From Desulfofustis sp. (GTDB lineage Bacteria > Desulfobacterota > Desulfobulbia > Desulfobulbales > Desulfocapsaceae): a stretch of 29,829 bases of DNA. The stretch covers positions 1 through 29,829 of the forward strand of contig JARFQM010000340.1 of the NCBI GenBank assembly GCA_029287755.1, in the 5' to 3' direction. Below, piece by piece: positions 7,051-15,022 of this stretch; position 1 is the stretch's first letter; each line of letters opens with the position of its first letter. The position numbers and the translations under genes were made by a program. The notes under the pieces are model-generated. The model saw only the letters and a list, made by a program, of their open reading frames with translations. It ran no database searches and had not been told where the DNA came from.

Positions 7051-8055
7051 GTGCTGTTAACCAAGCTTGCAAGTATCCAGCATATTCTCTGGGAGATTAT
7101 GGAGGAGTACGGGGTTGATCCCGAGCCGGTATTCCACCGGGTTAATCTCGATCCTGATCTGCTGTTCGAGCCGGGCGCCCGTTATCCCCTTGACGGCGTT
7201 GCGGCTCTGTGGCAGGAGATGGAGCAGCTCATCGAGGATCCGTGTTTTGGTCTGAAAACCGCGGATCACTGGCATCCCTCCCATTTCGGTACCATTGGTT
7301 ATGCGATGATGGCAAGTTCCACGGTGCGCAACGGCCTCGAGCGGCTTATGCGCTACCACCGCGTCGTTTCCGATGCCCGATTCGGTGAGTTGCGGGAGGA
7401 TGAGGAGCGCGGCACCCTCGAGGTCAAATTGAATTGGAGCGAAGAACAACCCTGGACCCCGGCGCGGGAGGACGCCGCACTCACCTTCATCTTGAGCAGT
7501 TGTCGACTCAATTGCAACACACCGCTGTATCCAAGACGGATTGAGATGACCCACAATCAGCACGAGTGCCTGGAACGCTACGAAAATTTTTTCAGCTGCC
7601 GGGTTGATCTGAAGCGGCCTGCCCCGCTGATAAGTTTTTCGCTCAGCGATGTCGACAGGCCGCTGAGAAGTGGAGACGAATACCTGGCCCAGCTGCATGA
7701 CAACATAATGGAAGATTATATCTCCAGGCTCTCTGAGGTGCGCTTGATTCGTTTAGTGCAAAAATTTTTGGCAGCCCAGTTGCCCGCCGGGCCGGTCACG
7801 GTGGATGCGGTCGCCAGGGAACTCGGCATGTCGACCCGTAAATTGCAGAGGGACCTGAAACTGGAAGGTACCACTTACCAGGAGCTGTTAAACGGTACGC
7901 GAAAGGACCTGGCCCAGCGCTATGTCAAAGACAGCCATAACGATCTTACCGAGGTTGCGTTTATTCTCGGTTTTGCCGATCTCTCAACCTTTTCCCGCTC
8001 GTTCAAGCGCTGGACCGGGGTGTCGCCGAGCAGATATCGCAAGACAGAGGCCTAA
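7051..8055 (+). CDS. AraC-family transcriptional regulator with N-terminal ligand-binding (Arabinose_bd-type) domain
   Basis: A 334-residue DNA-binding protein. The N-terminal two thirds (about 15-200) resembles the Arabinose_bd/OruR-type sensory domain of regulators such as OruR. The C-terminal about 100 residues are the double helix-turn-helix AraC domain: TVDAVARELGMSTRKLQRDLKLEGTTY and the typical second motif LTEVAFILGFADLSTFSRSFKRWTGVSPSRYR. The GTG start is supported by AAGGGAGG at 7034-7042. No catabolic genes are adjacent, so the target regulon is unclear. Its stop codon is overlapped by the U-tract of the convergent rubrerythrin terminator. Confidence 0.93.
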   Translation: MLLTKLASIQHILWEIMEEYGVDPEPVFHRVNLDPDLLFEPGARYPLDGVAALWQEMEQLIEDPCFGLKTADHWHPSHFGTIGYAMMASSTVRNGLERLMRYHRVVSDARFGELREDEERGTLEVKLNWSEEQPWTPAREDAALTFILSSCRLNCNTPLYPRRIEMTHNQHECLERYENFFSCRVDLKRPAPLISFSLSDVDRPLRSGDEYLAQLHDNIMEDYISRLSEVRLIRLVQKFLAAQLPAGPVTVDAVARELGMSTRKLQRDLKLEGTTYQELLNGTRKDLAQRYVKDSHNDLTEVAFILGFADLSTFSRSFKRWTGVSPSRYRKTEA

Positions 8056-8092
8056 AAAAAGAGCGTCCCCGGCCCGGGGCCGGGGACGCTCT
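8054..8092 (-). terminator. Rho-independent terminator of rubrerythrin gene
   Basis: A perfect 15-bp GC-rich stem (8060-8074 with 8078-8092, loop CGG) is followed, reading the minus strand, by seven T residues (8060-8054). It lies 40 bases after the rubrerythrin stop. On the plus strand no U-tract follows, although the hairpin could still slow transcription leaving the AraC gene. Confidence 0.9.
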
Positions 8093-8132
8093 CTTGCGTG
8101 AAACCAAACTTTAGGATCGGCTCCTCTTCTCT

Positions 8133-8660
8133 TTAGAGATCGGCTTCGAGGTTGGCCGGTTCGTAATACTCCTTGGGGTGCTGACAGGCGGGACATTTTT
8201 GCGGCGGCTCGGTGCCGTCGTGCTTATACCCGCAGAGGCTGCATTTCCAGGTGATCGGTTCATCCCTGGTAAAAACGGTGCCTGCTTTGACGCGGGCCTG
8301 AAGTTTCTTGTAACGTTCGCGGTGGTCGGCCTCAACCCTGCCGATCTGCTCGAATTTCGCAGCCGCTTCCATATTGCCCTCTTCTTTGGCGACAGCGGCA
8401 AAATTGGGGTACATGGTCGTGGTTTCGTAGTCCTCGCCGTCGATTGCTTCCTGGAGGTTGGCAACGGTGTCGCCGATGCCTCCGAGCAGTTTGAAGTGAT
8501 CATTGGCATGACGCATTTCGTTGATCGCCGTCTCTTCGAACAGTTTGGCGATATAGTGGTATCCTTCCTTGCGGGCAACTTTGGCGAAAAACGTATACTT
8601 GTTTCTGGCCATAGATTCGCCGGCAAATGCTGCTTCCAGATTCTCTTTTGTCTTACTCAT
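8133..8660 (-). CDS. rbr: Rubrerythrin
   Basis: A cytosolic non-haem iron peroxidase that detoxifies hydrogen peroxide in anaerobes, using electrons from rubredoxin-type donors. The 175-residue protein has an N-terminal four-helix ferritin-like di-iron domain with E48-x2-H51 and E110-x2-H113 motifs. The C-terminal rubredoxin-like FeS4 site has C140-SLC143 and C156-PAC159. Length and order match classical rubrerythrin. The start follows GGAGTGG on the minus strand. It stands alone with a strong terminator and two possible promoters. One promoter overlaps a Fur/PerR-like palindrome, consistent with peroxide or iron control. That control is inferred. Confidence 0.96.
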   Translation of the reverse strand: MSKTKENLEAAFAGESMARNKYTFFAKVARKEGYHYIAKLFEETAINEMRHANDHFKLLGGIGDTVANLQEAIDGEDYETTTMYPNFAAVAKEEGNMEAAAKFEQIGRVEADHRERYKKLQARVKAGTVFTRDEPITWKCSLCGYKHDGTEPPQKCPACQHPKEYYEPANLEADL

Positions 8661-8691
8661 GTTCCACTCCAGATATATGGTGATTGGTTAA

Positions 8692-8709
8692 GGAACCACC
8701 TGGGGTTCC
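8692..8709 (-). repeat. Leader hairpin of rubrerythrin mRNA
   Basis: GGAACC (8692-8697) and GGTTCC (8704-8709) form a 6-bp stem within the untranslated leader, about 30 bases before the start codon. Its function is unknown. Confidence 0.3.
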
Positions 8710-8725
8710 CCGGCAAAAAAGGCAG

Positions 8726-8757
8726 TTGATAATAATTCTTTTTATCAAAAAGAACAA
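8726..8757 (-). promoter_or_regulatory. Fur/PerR-like box overlapping a rubrerythrin promoter
   Basis: TTGATAA (8726-8732) and TTATCAA (8742-8748) form an inverted repeat with a 9-base spacer. The 19 bases from the GATAAT half match the classical Fur consensus at 14 positions. On the minus strand, TTGTTC (8757-8752) and TATTAT (8734-8729) with a 17-base spacer make a promoter that the palindrome covers, as expected for repressor occlusion. Fur and PerR boxes cannot be told apart here. Confidence 0.5.
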
Positions 8758-8835
8758 CAACTATTGCGCTTGAATAGTGTCATGCTGCGCCCCCAAAATG
8801 CTCCTTCTGCTTGACAGAAGCGGCGCCGAGGACTG

Positions 8836-8863
8836 ATTATATCGGGGCGCCCGTCCCTGTCAA
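8836..8863 (-). promoter_or_regulatory. Consensus sigma-70 promoter upstream of rubrerythrin
   Basis: On the minus strand TTGACA (8863-8858), a 16-base spacer and TATAAT (8841-8836) both match consensus fully. Transcription would begin near 8829 and give a leader of about 170 bases before the rubrerythrin ATG. A CTTCTG/CAGAAG hairpin (8804-8820) lies just inside that leader. The spacer itself contains the palindrome GGGCGCCC. Confidence 0.65.
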
Positions 8864-8880
8864 GACCACTGGGTAGTATC

Positions 8881-9489
8881 TCATTTTGGTTTTACGCTGG
8901 TTTTGGGGGTGAGAAGGATAGCTAGGGTCTGGGGACCGAGGCGGATGTCTTCCACCATCATGTCGATGCTCAGTTCCCGCTGGCCAAGATCGGCGATAAT
9001 CGGCTGCAGGTTGTCCAGGGGCAGTGGAAATTCCTGTTCATTAAACAGGCTGGCAACGAGAGTGCCCACTTCCTGGCTCTGCGAACCCTGCTGATTGAGC
9101 TCGGAGACGGTGGGCCGGATGAACAGGGTTTGGCTTGCTTTATCGAATCTGGTGACGGCCTGCAGGCTGAATTGAAGGTCTACATTGCCCACATTGAGTC
9201 GCAGCTGATGCCCGCCAATAGCGGTGTTGAGTTGTACATTTTGGCCTCTCATGGTTACCGCGGCGGTGAGCGACTTGTCTTTGAAGGCCAGGTTCTCCAC
9301 CTTCTCCACAGAAATCAGCCCGGCGAGGAGGGTCTCCGCTGGTTGATTGATCTGCAGCGGCAGACACTGCTGCACCACCTCAGCAACCACCGTATCGGGC
9401 AGGCTGAGGACTATCGGTTGCCCCGAACCGAGTACAGGGGAAACCATAAAATGGAGCACAAAGAGGGCGATAAAAAAGGATTTTTTCAT
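8881..9489 (-). CDS. Exported protein of unknown function (DUF1439/YceB-like architecture)
   Basis: A 202-residue protein with a clear signal peptide (MKKSFFIALFVLHFMVSPVLG, cleavage near residue 21) and no lipobox cysteine, so it should be released in the periplasm. The mature part is mostly alternating hydrophobic/polar beta strands. It contains LPDTVVAEVVQQCLPLQI near the start and FPLPLDNLQPIIADLG near the end. This layout recalls YceB/DUF1439-type or LEA14-like lipid-associated proteins, but I cannot confirm homology. No enzyme motif is visible. It diverges from the helicase gene and ends about 20 bases before the rubrerythrin P1 region. Confidence 0.75.
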   Translation of the reverse strand: MKKSFFIALFVLHFMVSPVLGSGQPIVLSLPDTVVAEVVQQCLPLQINQPAETLLAGLISVEKVENLAFKDKSLTAAVTMRGQNVQLNTAIGGHQLRLNVGNVDLQFSLQAVTRFDKASQTLFIRPTVSELNQQGSQSQEVGTLVASLFNEQEFPLPLDNLQPIIADLGQRELSIDMMVEDIRLGPQTLAILLTPKTSVKPK

Positions 9490-9568
9490 AACGACAAATC
9501 TTACCAGTGGGGTTAATATCAGGCTACCTTAAAATTGTTTTGAGAATCGGCCCAGACGGATCCCGAGG

Positions 9569-9594
9569 TCGCCTGAACAATACATCACAGGCGA
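9569..9594. promoter_or_regulatory. Inverted repeat between exported protein and helicase genes
   Basis: TCGCCTG (9569-9575) and CAGGCGA (9588-9594) form a perfect 7-bp inverted repeat with a 12-base AT-rich spacer, in a 154-base divergent region. It could be an operator for one or both genes. No matching site was noticed elsewhere in the window. Confidence 0.3.
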
Positions 9595-9643
9595 GTAATT
9601 TGACAGCATTTCTTCCACGCATCGCCAAAAGAAAGACGAGCCG

Positions 9644-10990
9644 ATGGCCAGACTCACCGTAGCAGCCGATTGTTATCTCGAAGAGATCGACAGGTCTCTG
9701 GAGAAGACCTTGAAAGACCGGTTGACCATTGACAATCCCAAATATATAGCCGCCAGGCGCTACGGCAGATGGATCGGCAAAAAGCTCAAACCCAAGCTCT
9801 ACTATTACGAAGAGGAGGTCGGCGGCCTGCGCTTTCCGCGCGGATTTACCAACCAGGTCATCGAACTCTGCCAGGACGCCAACCTGGAACTGGAAATAGT
9901 TGACGAGCGCCGGCGTCTTGCCGATCATACGTTCTCCTTTAAGGCCCAGCTGCGCCCCTACCAGGAACAGGCGGTGCAGACGATCTGTTCGAGATCTTTC
10001 GGTGTGCTCGAGGCCGGCACCGGCAGCGGCAAGACAGTTATGGCCCTGGCCGCCGTCGCGAGAAGGAGGCAGCCGACCATTGTCATTGTCCATACCAAGG
10101 AACTGCTTTACCAGTGGCGGGACCGGATCGAAGAGTTCTTGGGCATCGAAGCCGGCTTGATCGGCGATTCCAAGTTCGATCTCCAGCCGCTGACCGTGGC
10201 GATTGTCAACAGCGCCAGGAAGCGCACGGAAGAGCTGGTACCGCTCTTCGGTCATTTGATCGTCGATGAGTGCCATCGGGTACCGGCAACCTTGTTTACC
10301 GACGTGGTGTCGCACTTCGACAGCTATTTTCTGCTCGGCCTGTCGGCCACCGCATTTCGCAGCGATGAGGGCATGACCAGGTTGATTTACTATTTCATGG
10401 GTGACCGGATCCATTCCGTCGATCCCATGCAGCTGAAGGTGTCCGGAGCGGTGCTCAAACCCAAAATCATGCGCAATACCACCCACTTTACCTATGGGTA
10501 TCGCGGAGATTATCAGGCTCTCATCACCGCCCTTACCACACATGAAGGACGCAACCGGCAGATCGCCGGAGACATCCTGAACCAGGTGCGCAGCGAACCG
10601 GACTCCACCGCTCTGGTGGTTTCCGACCGAGTCAGTCACTGCAATGTCTTTGTCGAGCTGCTGCGCAGACACCAGATTTCAGTCGCCCTGCTCACCGGCC
10701 AGATTCCCCCGGAGCAGCGCAGCCAAATCGTCGCCGACGTGCAGAACGGCAAACTTCAGGTGCTGGTGGCAACGCTCCAGCTTATCAGCGAGGGGTTTGA
10801 CTGTTCCGGACTGGCCAGTCTCTTCCTGACCACCCCCATTACCTTCGAAGGACGGCTGGTCCAGGTGATTGGCAGAATCCTTCGGCCCGCAGCCAACAAG
10901 GTACCGGTAGTCTATGACTACGTCGACGATCAGGTGCCGGCCCTGCGCCGTTCGGCTGCCGCCCGCCAGAAAGTTCTGCAGAAACTCTGA
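9644..10990 (+). CDS. DEAD/DEAH-box superfamily 2 helicase (XPB/UvsW-like)
   Basis: A 448-residue SF2 ATPase. The N-terminal region (about 1-95) is not a helicase fold and resembles the short DNA-recognition domain of UvsW/XPB-type proteins. The motor core shows a Q-like lead-in (LRPYQEQAV), Walker A GTGSGKT (125-131), motif II DECH (208-211) and motif III SAT (234-236). The second RecA lobe ends with the motif VI-like VQVIGRILRPA. These proteins unwind or anneal DNA or RNA in repair and recombination, but its substrate is not clear. No restriction or defence partners are adjacent. The ATG is preceded by only a weak ribosome-binding site. Confidence 0.9.
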   Translation: MARLTVAADCYLEEIDRSLEKTLKDRLTIDNPKYIAARRYGRWIGKKLKPKLYYYEEEVGGLRFPRGFTNQVIELCQDANLELEIVDERRRLADHTFSFKAQLRPYQEQAVQTICSRSFGVLEAGTGSGKTVMALAAVARRRQPTIVIVHTKELLYQWRDRIEEFLGIEAGLIGDSKFDLQPLTVAIVNSARKRTEELVPLFGHLIVDECHRVPATLFTDVVSHFDSYFLLGLSATAFRSDEGMTRLIYYFMGDRIHSVDPMQLKVSGAVLKPKIMRNTTHFTYGYRGDYQALITALTTHEGRNRQIAGDILNQVRSEPDSTALVVSDRVSHCNVFVELLRRHQISVALLTGQIPPEQRSQIVADVQNGKLQVLVATLQLISEGFDCSGLASLFLTTPITFEGRLVQVIGRILRPAANKVPVVYDYVDDQVPALRRSAAARQKVLQKL

Positions 10991-11002
10991 TCCGGCCGGA
11001 TC
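10989..11002. repeat. 14-bp perfect palindrome at end of helicase gene
   Basis: GATCCGGCCGGATC begins at the second base of the helicase stop codon. It would form a 5-bp GC-rich stem with a tight loop. With no U-tract it is at most a weak transcription pause, or else a chance palindrome. Confidence 0.3.
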
Positions 11003-11010
11003 CGAACTGC

Positions 11011-11039
11011 TTTACATCTGTCCGCGCCTGGTGTATGGT
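11011..11039 (+). promoter_or_regulatory. Candidate sigma-70 promoter for typA
   Basis: TTTACA (11011-11016) and TATGGT (11034-11039) are separated by 17 bases and lie about 67 bases before the typA ATG. Confidence 0.4.
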
Positions 11040-11105
11040 GGCCCCCCTTTGTAACGGGGTTGCAAGAATCACCCCATTGATGAGACGGCCCTCGGCCGGA
11101 CTGTT

Positions 11106-12908
11106 ATGCGCCAGGAAGATATTAGAAATGTGGCAATCATCGCCCATGTGGACCACGGTAAAACCACCCTGATTGACCAGCTGTTCCGTCATTCCGGAAT
11201 GTTCAGGGACAATCAGGCAGTCGCAGAGAGACTCATGGACTCGATGGATCTCGAACGTGAGCGGGGCATTACCATTACCGCCAAGAACGGGTCTTACCGA
11301 TACGGCGACGTGCACATCAACATCATTGACACCCCCGGTCATGCCGATTTCGGAGGTCAGGTGGAGCGGGTGCTGCGCATGGCCGACGGGGCTCTGCTGC
11401 TGGTGGATGCCCAGGAAGGTCCGATGCCGCAGACCTATTTTGTGCTCAAGAAAGCACTGGCCAACAACCTCCCGGTGATTGTGGTTATCAACAAGATTGA
11501 CAAACCGGCGGCTCGCTGCGATTGGGTAGTGGATCAGGTCTTCGATCTTTTCGTCAAGCTCGAGGCACCTGACGAAATTCTTGATTTTCCGGTACTCTAC
11601 GCCTCCGCGAAAGAAGGCTACGCCGTGGCCGAGCCGGATCAGGAGGTAAGCGACGGGGGCTCAATGGCTTTGGTATCTGAGATGATCGTCGACCATATTC
11701 CACCGCCGTCCGGATCAAAAGATGGTGGGCTGCAGATGCAGGTCGGAACAATCGACTATTCCCCCTACCTTGGAAGATTGGGCATCGGCAAGGTGGTCAA
11801 TGGCACCATGGCCTTGAACCAGCCCATCGCTGTGGCACGGAGGGACGGCTCGGTCAAACCGGTACGCATCTCCAAGATATATCGCTTCGAACAGGACCGT
11901 AAGGTTGCGGTCGATTCTGCCAGCACCGGGGAGATCGTTGCCGTGGCCGGCATGGATGACGTGACCGTAGGTGTGACCTTCACCGATCCGGAGTCACCCC
12001 GGCCCCTGCCGCTGATTGATATCGATCCGCCGACCATTTCCATGGATTTCATCCCCAATGACTCGCCCTTTGCCGGCCGCGAGGGTAAATATGTCACTTC
12101 TCGTCATCTCAAGGAGCGCCTGGATCGGGAGACGCTGGCCGACGTTGCCCTGCAGGTTGAATCGCTGCAGGATGGTGTGGGGTTCAAGGTATCGGGCAGG
12201 GGCGAACTCCACCTGTCGATCCTGATCGAGAAAATGCGCCGGGAAGGATACGAACTGCAGGTCACCCGTCCCCAGGTGATCATGCGCAGGGAGGATGGAC
12301 AGCTGCTCGAGCCCTACGAGAAGTTGACCGTCGATGTGGATGAAGCGGTACAGGGACCGGTCATAGAGCGGTTGGGTAAGCTCAAGGGCCAGCTCGAGGA
12401 GATGAGCCAGAGCCACGGCATGACCCGGATGGTTTTCACTATCCCCACCCGGGGGCTGCTCGGCTATCGCCCCCGGTTCATGACCGACACCAAGGGCATG
12501 GGCACCATGAGCTATGTGTTCGAGGGCTACGGCCCGCATGCCGGGGACATTGCCAACCGCATCAACGGCGTGCTGTCGGTGAAGCAGGGATGCACCTCGG
12601 TGGCCTATGCCTTGTTCAATCTCCAGGATCGTGGTACGCTTTTCATTGAACCGGGGGTTGATCTTTACGCCGGACAGATTATAGGTGAGAACTGCCGGTC
12701 AGGCGATTTGGTGGTAAATCCGGCCAAAGGCAAGAAACTGACCAACGTCAGGGCCGCCGGTTCGGATGAGGCGGTGATCCTGACCCCGCCGACCGTCCTG
12801 AGTCTCGAGGATTGCCTGTCATTCATCAACGACGACGAGCTGGTGGAGGTCACCCCGGCATCGATCAGGCTGCGCAAACGGGCCGCTTCTAAGCAAGCGG
12901 GAAGATGA
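11106..12908 (+). CDS. typA: Translational GTPase TypA/BipA
   Basis: A ribosome-binding GTPase of the EF-G/LepA group, involved in 50S assembly and stress adaptation in studied bacteria. The 600-residue protein shows G1 AHVDHGKT (13-20), the switch I region RGITITAKN, G3 D75-TPGH and G4 N129-KID. These are followed by the domain II barrel, EF-G-like domains III and V, and the TypA-specific C-terminal domain (about 480-595). Length is normal. The start MRQEDIRNVAIIAHVDHGKTT is typical of the family. The stop codon lies one base before the ATG of the small TGA-containing ORF, so the two are probably co-transcribed. Confidence 0.97.
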   Translation: MRQEDIRNVAIIAHVDHGKTTLIDQLFRHSGMFRDNQAVAERLMDSMDLERERGITITAKNGSYRYGDVHINIIDTPGHADFGGQVERVLRMADGALLLVDAQEGPMPQTYFVLKKALANNLPVIVVINKIDKPAARCDWVVDQVFDLFVKLEAPDEILDFPVLYASAKEGYAVAEPDQEVSDGGSMALVSEMIVDHIPPPSGSKDGGLQMQVGTIDYSPYLGRLGIGKVVNGTMALNQPIAVARRDGSVKPVRISKIYRFEQDRKVAVDSASTGEIVAVAGMDDVTVGVTFTDPESPRPLPLIDIDPPTISMDFIPNDSPFAGREGKYVTSRHLKERLDRETLADVALQVESLQDGVGFKVSGRGELHLSILIEKMRREGYELQVTRPQVIMRREDGQLLEPYEKLTVDVDEAVQGPVIERLGKLKGQLEEMSQSHGMTRMVFTIPTRGLLGYRPRFMTDTKGMGTMSYVFEGYGPHAGDIANRINGVLSVKQGCTSVAYALFNLQDRGTLFIEPGVDLYAGQIIGENCRSGDLVVNPAKGKKLTNVRAAGSDEAVILTPPTVLSLEDCLSFINDDELVEVTPASIRLRKRAASKQAGR

Positions 12909-12909
12909 G

Positions 12910-13071
12910 ATGAAAACTATTGTAATCCTTATAATCTCCGTGCTGGCCGGACTGAGCGTGTTCGGCTTGATCGCCAAAAGGTACGGCAGCGACTGCATCC
13001 CCTGACTGCTGCTCTACTCCTCCGTGGGCACGGGGGCCGTGGTCTTCTGGGCACTCAACACCCTGCTTTAA
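12910..13071 (+). CDS. Putative small two-TM selenoprotein (CxxU, in-frame TGA at codon 32)
   Basis: A 53-codon ORF that starts one base after the typA stop and contains a TGA at 13003-13005. It is read through here as selenocysteine. Residues 3-22 form a hydrophobic helix, then the loop KRYGSDC29-IP-U32, then a second hydrophobic helix (33-53) ending in TAA at 13069-13071. Codons after the TGA keep G or C at the third position in 19 of 21 cases, as expected for coding sequence in this genome. A hairpin at 13019-13036 fits a bacterial SECIS. CxxU is a common selenocysteine redox motif. I do not recognise the family, and function is unknown beyond a likely membrane thiol/selenol redox role. 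The alternatives are a 31-residue peptide ending at the TGA, or a recently disrupted gene. Confidence 0.6.
13019..13036 (+). promoter_or_regulatory. Candidate bSECIS element
   Basis: CCTCCGT (13019-13025) pairs fully with ACGGGGG (13030-13036), one pair being a U-G wobble, leaving the apical loop GGGC. The loop begins 20 bases after the TGA. This is inside the roughly 16-37 base window for bacterial SECIS elements, which also need a short stem and a G at the start of the loop. It lies inside the coding sequence, as bSECIS elements do. Confidence 0.55.
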
Positions 13072-13110
13072 TAGTACCCCACTGCCTAGACACCATCCGG
13101 GCAGCTGCGT

Positions 13111-13530
13111 CTACCTGCAGCTCGAGAAGTACTCATCCAGGATTCTGGCGTGGTCAAAGGCCAGTTCCGGCAGCTCCTCTCTGGCAAACAATGCCGCCCT
13201 GGCGGCATCGTCCGCCCCCTTCGGTACCCCCTCTCCTTTGGCGATATAAACCGTTGACGCGGTGTGCATCCGCGCATCGCGCCCTGGATCTGAATAGGTC
13301 CTGAACTGGCGCAGGTCGGTGACGGCTATCCCGGTTTCTTCAAGCGCTTCCCGCACGGCCGCCTGCTCGAACGATTCACCGTAGTCGACAAAACCACCGG
13401 GCAGCGCCCAGCCGGGGGGAGGGAATTTACGCTCGATGAGCACGATTCGATCGCCTATTTCAATGATGACATCCACCGTCGGCACCGGGTTTCTCGGCTG
13501 GATGGTCTTGTTGCAGTGGGGGCAGTTCAT
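13111..13530 (-). CDS. NUDIX hydrolase
   Basis: A 139-residue cytosolic pyrophosphohydrolase of the NUDIX family. The full box G46-x5-E52-x7-R60-E61-x-L-E-E-x-G-I68 is present, with a GGFVDYGES lead-in typical of ADP-ribose or nucleotide-sugar type enzymes. The N-terminus carries a short CPHC knuckle, but no second cysteine pair is seen, so a full zinc ribbon is not formed. It is the last gene of the minus-strand run and starts 9 bases after the HAD gene. Substrate cannot be assigned. Confidence 0.92.
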   Translation of the reverse strand: MNCPHCNKTIQPRNPVPTVDVIIEIGDRIVLIERKFPPPGWALPGGFVDYGESFEQAAVREALEETGIAVTDLRQFRTYSDPGRDARMHTASTVYIAKGEGVPKGADDAARAALFAREELPELAFDHARILDEYFSSCR

Positions 13531-13539
13531 GTCGATGAC

Positions 13540-14127
13540 TCAGTTGAGATCGATCAGGTCCAGTATCTCCCGCCAGCTGTTCACCGAGGGCAGATCGTGG
13601 CGATCACTGTTCCAGGGCTGGGCGAAGACCAGTGGCTTGAGTCCCGACTCGGCCAGCATCAGACAGGTTGTGAGCCGGTCATCGACGAAATAGAGGATGT
13701 TGTGCTGCCTGATGAAGCGCTCTTTATGATCGTGGTGCCCTGATGACACCAGCTTGATGCGCTCGGCTTCTACGCCGCAATGCAGCCGCAGCCAGTCTGA
13801 AACCGGGCCTAATTCGGGCCGGGCGGTGATAATCGTAACCGGAGAATGACGGCTCAGGCGCTTGAGCGACTCGACGGCGCCGGCGATGGGCCTGAGTTTG
13901 GTGCCGATGGAATCACGCAGGATATCAGCGAAAATTTGCTCGATGGTGGAGCGCTCCATATTCAGACATTGCTCGACCTGGAAGCTGCTGATCTGCTCGA
14001 GTTTCAGATCGCAGTGCCCGTATTTGGTGCAGGCCAGTCTGATGAACGCTTCGCCGATATCGGCGATGACCCCGTCGAAATCAAAGCCGATGTGTTCGGG
14101 GGCTATTTGAGGCGCTGGACCGGCCAT
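13540..14127 (-). CDS. HAD-superfamily phosphatase (5'(3')-deoxyribonucleotidase-like)
   Basis: A 195-residue HAD hydrolase. Motif I is FDFDGV, with the nucleophile D16 and general acid D18. Motif II lies in TIITARPE, a lysine follows in the HHDHKERF stretch, and motif IV is YFVDDRLT. The all-helical cap inserted after motif I (about 22-90) resembles the C1 cap of nucleotidase-type HADs. It is encoded between the OB-fold and NUDIX genes with gaps of 6 and 9 bases, so co-expression is likely. A nucleotide clean-up function together with the NUDIX enzyme is possible but unproven. Confidence 0.85.
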   Translation of the reverse strand: MAGPAPQIAPEHIGFDFDGVIADIGEAFIRLACTKYGHCDLKLEQISSFQVEQCLNMERSTIEQIFADILRDSIGTKLRPIAGAVESLKRLSRHSPVTIITARPELGPVSDWLRLHCGVEAERIKLVSSGHHDHKERFIRQHNILYFVDDRLTTCLMLAESGLKPLVFAQPWNSDRHDLPSVNSWREILDLIDLN

Positions 14128-14133
14128 GCCCGG

Positions 14134-14952
14134 CTATTGCTTGACGATCGTGCTGTCCTCGACGAGGACCACATATTTGTAGCCGGCACCAAAATCCTTG
14201 TCAGCTGCCACCACCCCTTCGATGGTGATCACCTTCGGCCCGCTGAGTTGTTCGGTGGTGGTAACAACCAGGTCGTGGGTGTTCTGCATCGGATCACCCG
14301 AGCCGTCCTGGAGATGCAGCCAGTTGCGGCCCATGATATTGGCATTGTATTTCACCACCTGTCCTCTGACGCGCACTTTCTTGCCGTCCAGATCCTTGGC
14401 CTGCGCGAAAATCTCAGCCACGGTGAAACTGTTTTCCCCCTCGGCTTTTTCAACCTCTGTTTCAGAAAATGGGGCGACGGCGCCCATGCTGCCGGCGCTG
14501 CCCTGTTGCGGCTGGATTGGCGCCGCGGCGCCGGTGCTGGCCTGGCGTTCGGCCTCAACCGCTGCGGCGAACGAATCGTCGGCGGAATTTTGTGGCGCTG
14601 CGGATTGTCCGTGGGGACTCATTGGTGCGGCACCGACCAGGCCCGGAGAAAAGATAATCGATTCAAAGGTGCGATCGAACGAGTTGGAGTGAAAATTCTG
14701 CATTTCCATACCCTCGAGGGCTGAAACTGTATCGCCTTTGCTCACTTTCGATTGCGGGATTGCTATCCAGAGCCGCGTGTCCCCGGTATCCAAATTCATG
14801 TAGGTGTAGCCGGCGGCATCCATGGTTTCCAGAATGGTACCTGATATTTCTGCAGCAAGGATCTTGTGCGGCATGACGAAGAGCAGGCTCAGGCCAATAA
14901 AAAGCACGGCAAGGCGGTCGGTTGAAACTGGTTTTACGAGGTGCGGGACCAT
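14134..14952 (-). CDS. Exported protein with two OB-fold (NrfJ-like) domains
   Basis: A 272-residue secreted protein. A signal peptide (about 1-34, ending ILAAE) is followed by a first small beta-barrel (about 36-100: SGTILETMDAAGYTYMNLDTG). Next is a low-complexity Ala/Gln/Ser-rich linker (about 105-170), then a second OB-fold (about 180-270) with GKKVRVRGQVVKYNANIMGRN and WLHLQDGSGD. The repeated GTILETMDAAGYTY-type motif is found in NrfJ-like and other periplasmic OB-fold proteins beside c-type cytochrome genes, though none are adjacent here. The ribosome-binding site AAGGAG is well placed. Its molecular role is unknown. Confidence 0.8.
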   Translation of the reverse strand: MVPHLVKPVSTDRLAVLFIGLSLLFVMPHKILAAEISGTILETMDAAGYTYMNLDTGDTRLWIAIPQSKVSKGDTVSALEGMEMQNFHSNSFDRTFESIIFSPGLVGAAPMSPHGQSAAPQNSADDSFAAAVEAERQASTGAAAPIQPQQGSAGSMGAVAPFSETEVEKAEGENSFTVAEIFAQAKDLDGKKVRVRGQVVKYNANIMGRNWLHLQDGSGDPMQNTHDLVVTTTEQLSGPKVITIEGVVAADKDFGAGYKYVVLVEDSTIVKQ

Positions 14953-15022
14953 GGAACATCTCCTTGAAAATTGTGGTCAATTTAAACAGTGCCCGGTGAT
15001 CCAGACGTTGAGCAAGGATAAA

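Noticed and set aside
9600..9605. TTGACA as a -35 for the helicase gene
   Set aside because: No -10-like sequence is found 16-18 bases downstream.
9524..10672. 382-codon minus-strand open frame over the helicase gene
   Set aside because: It is the antisense shadow of a helicase with intact motifs. Its composition matches high third-position GC on the opposite strand.
13003..13005. TGA taken as an ordinary stop giving a 31-residue peptide
   Set aside because: Coding-like codon use, a second membrane helix and a bSECIS-like hairpin continue past it. The alternative is kept as a stated possibility in the feature.
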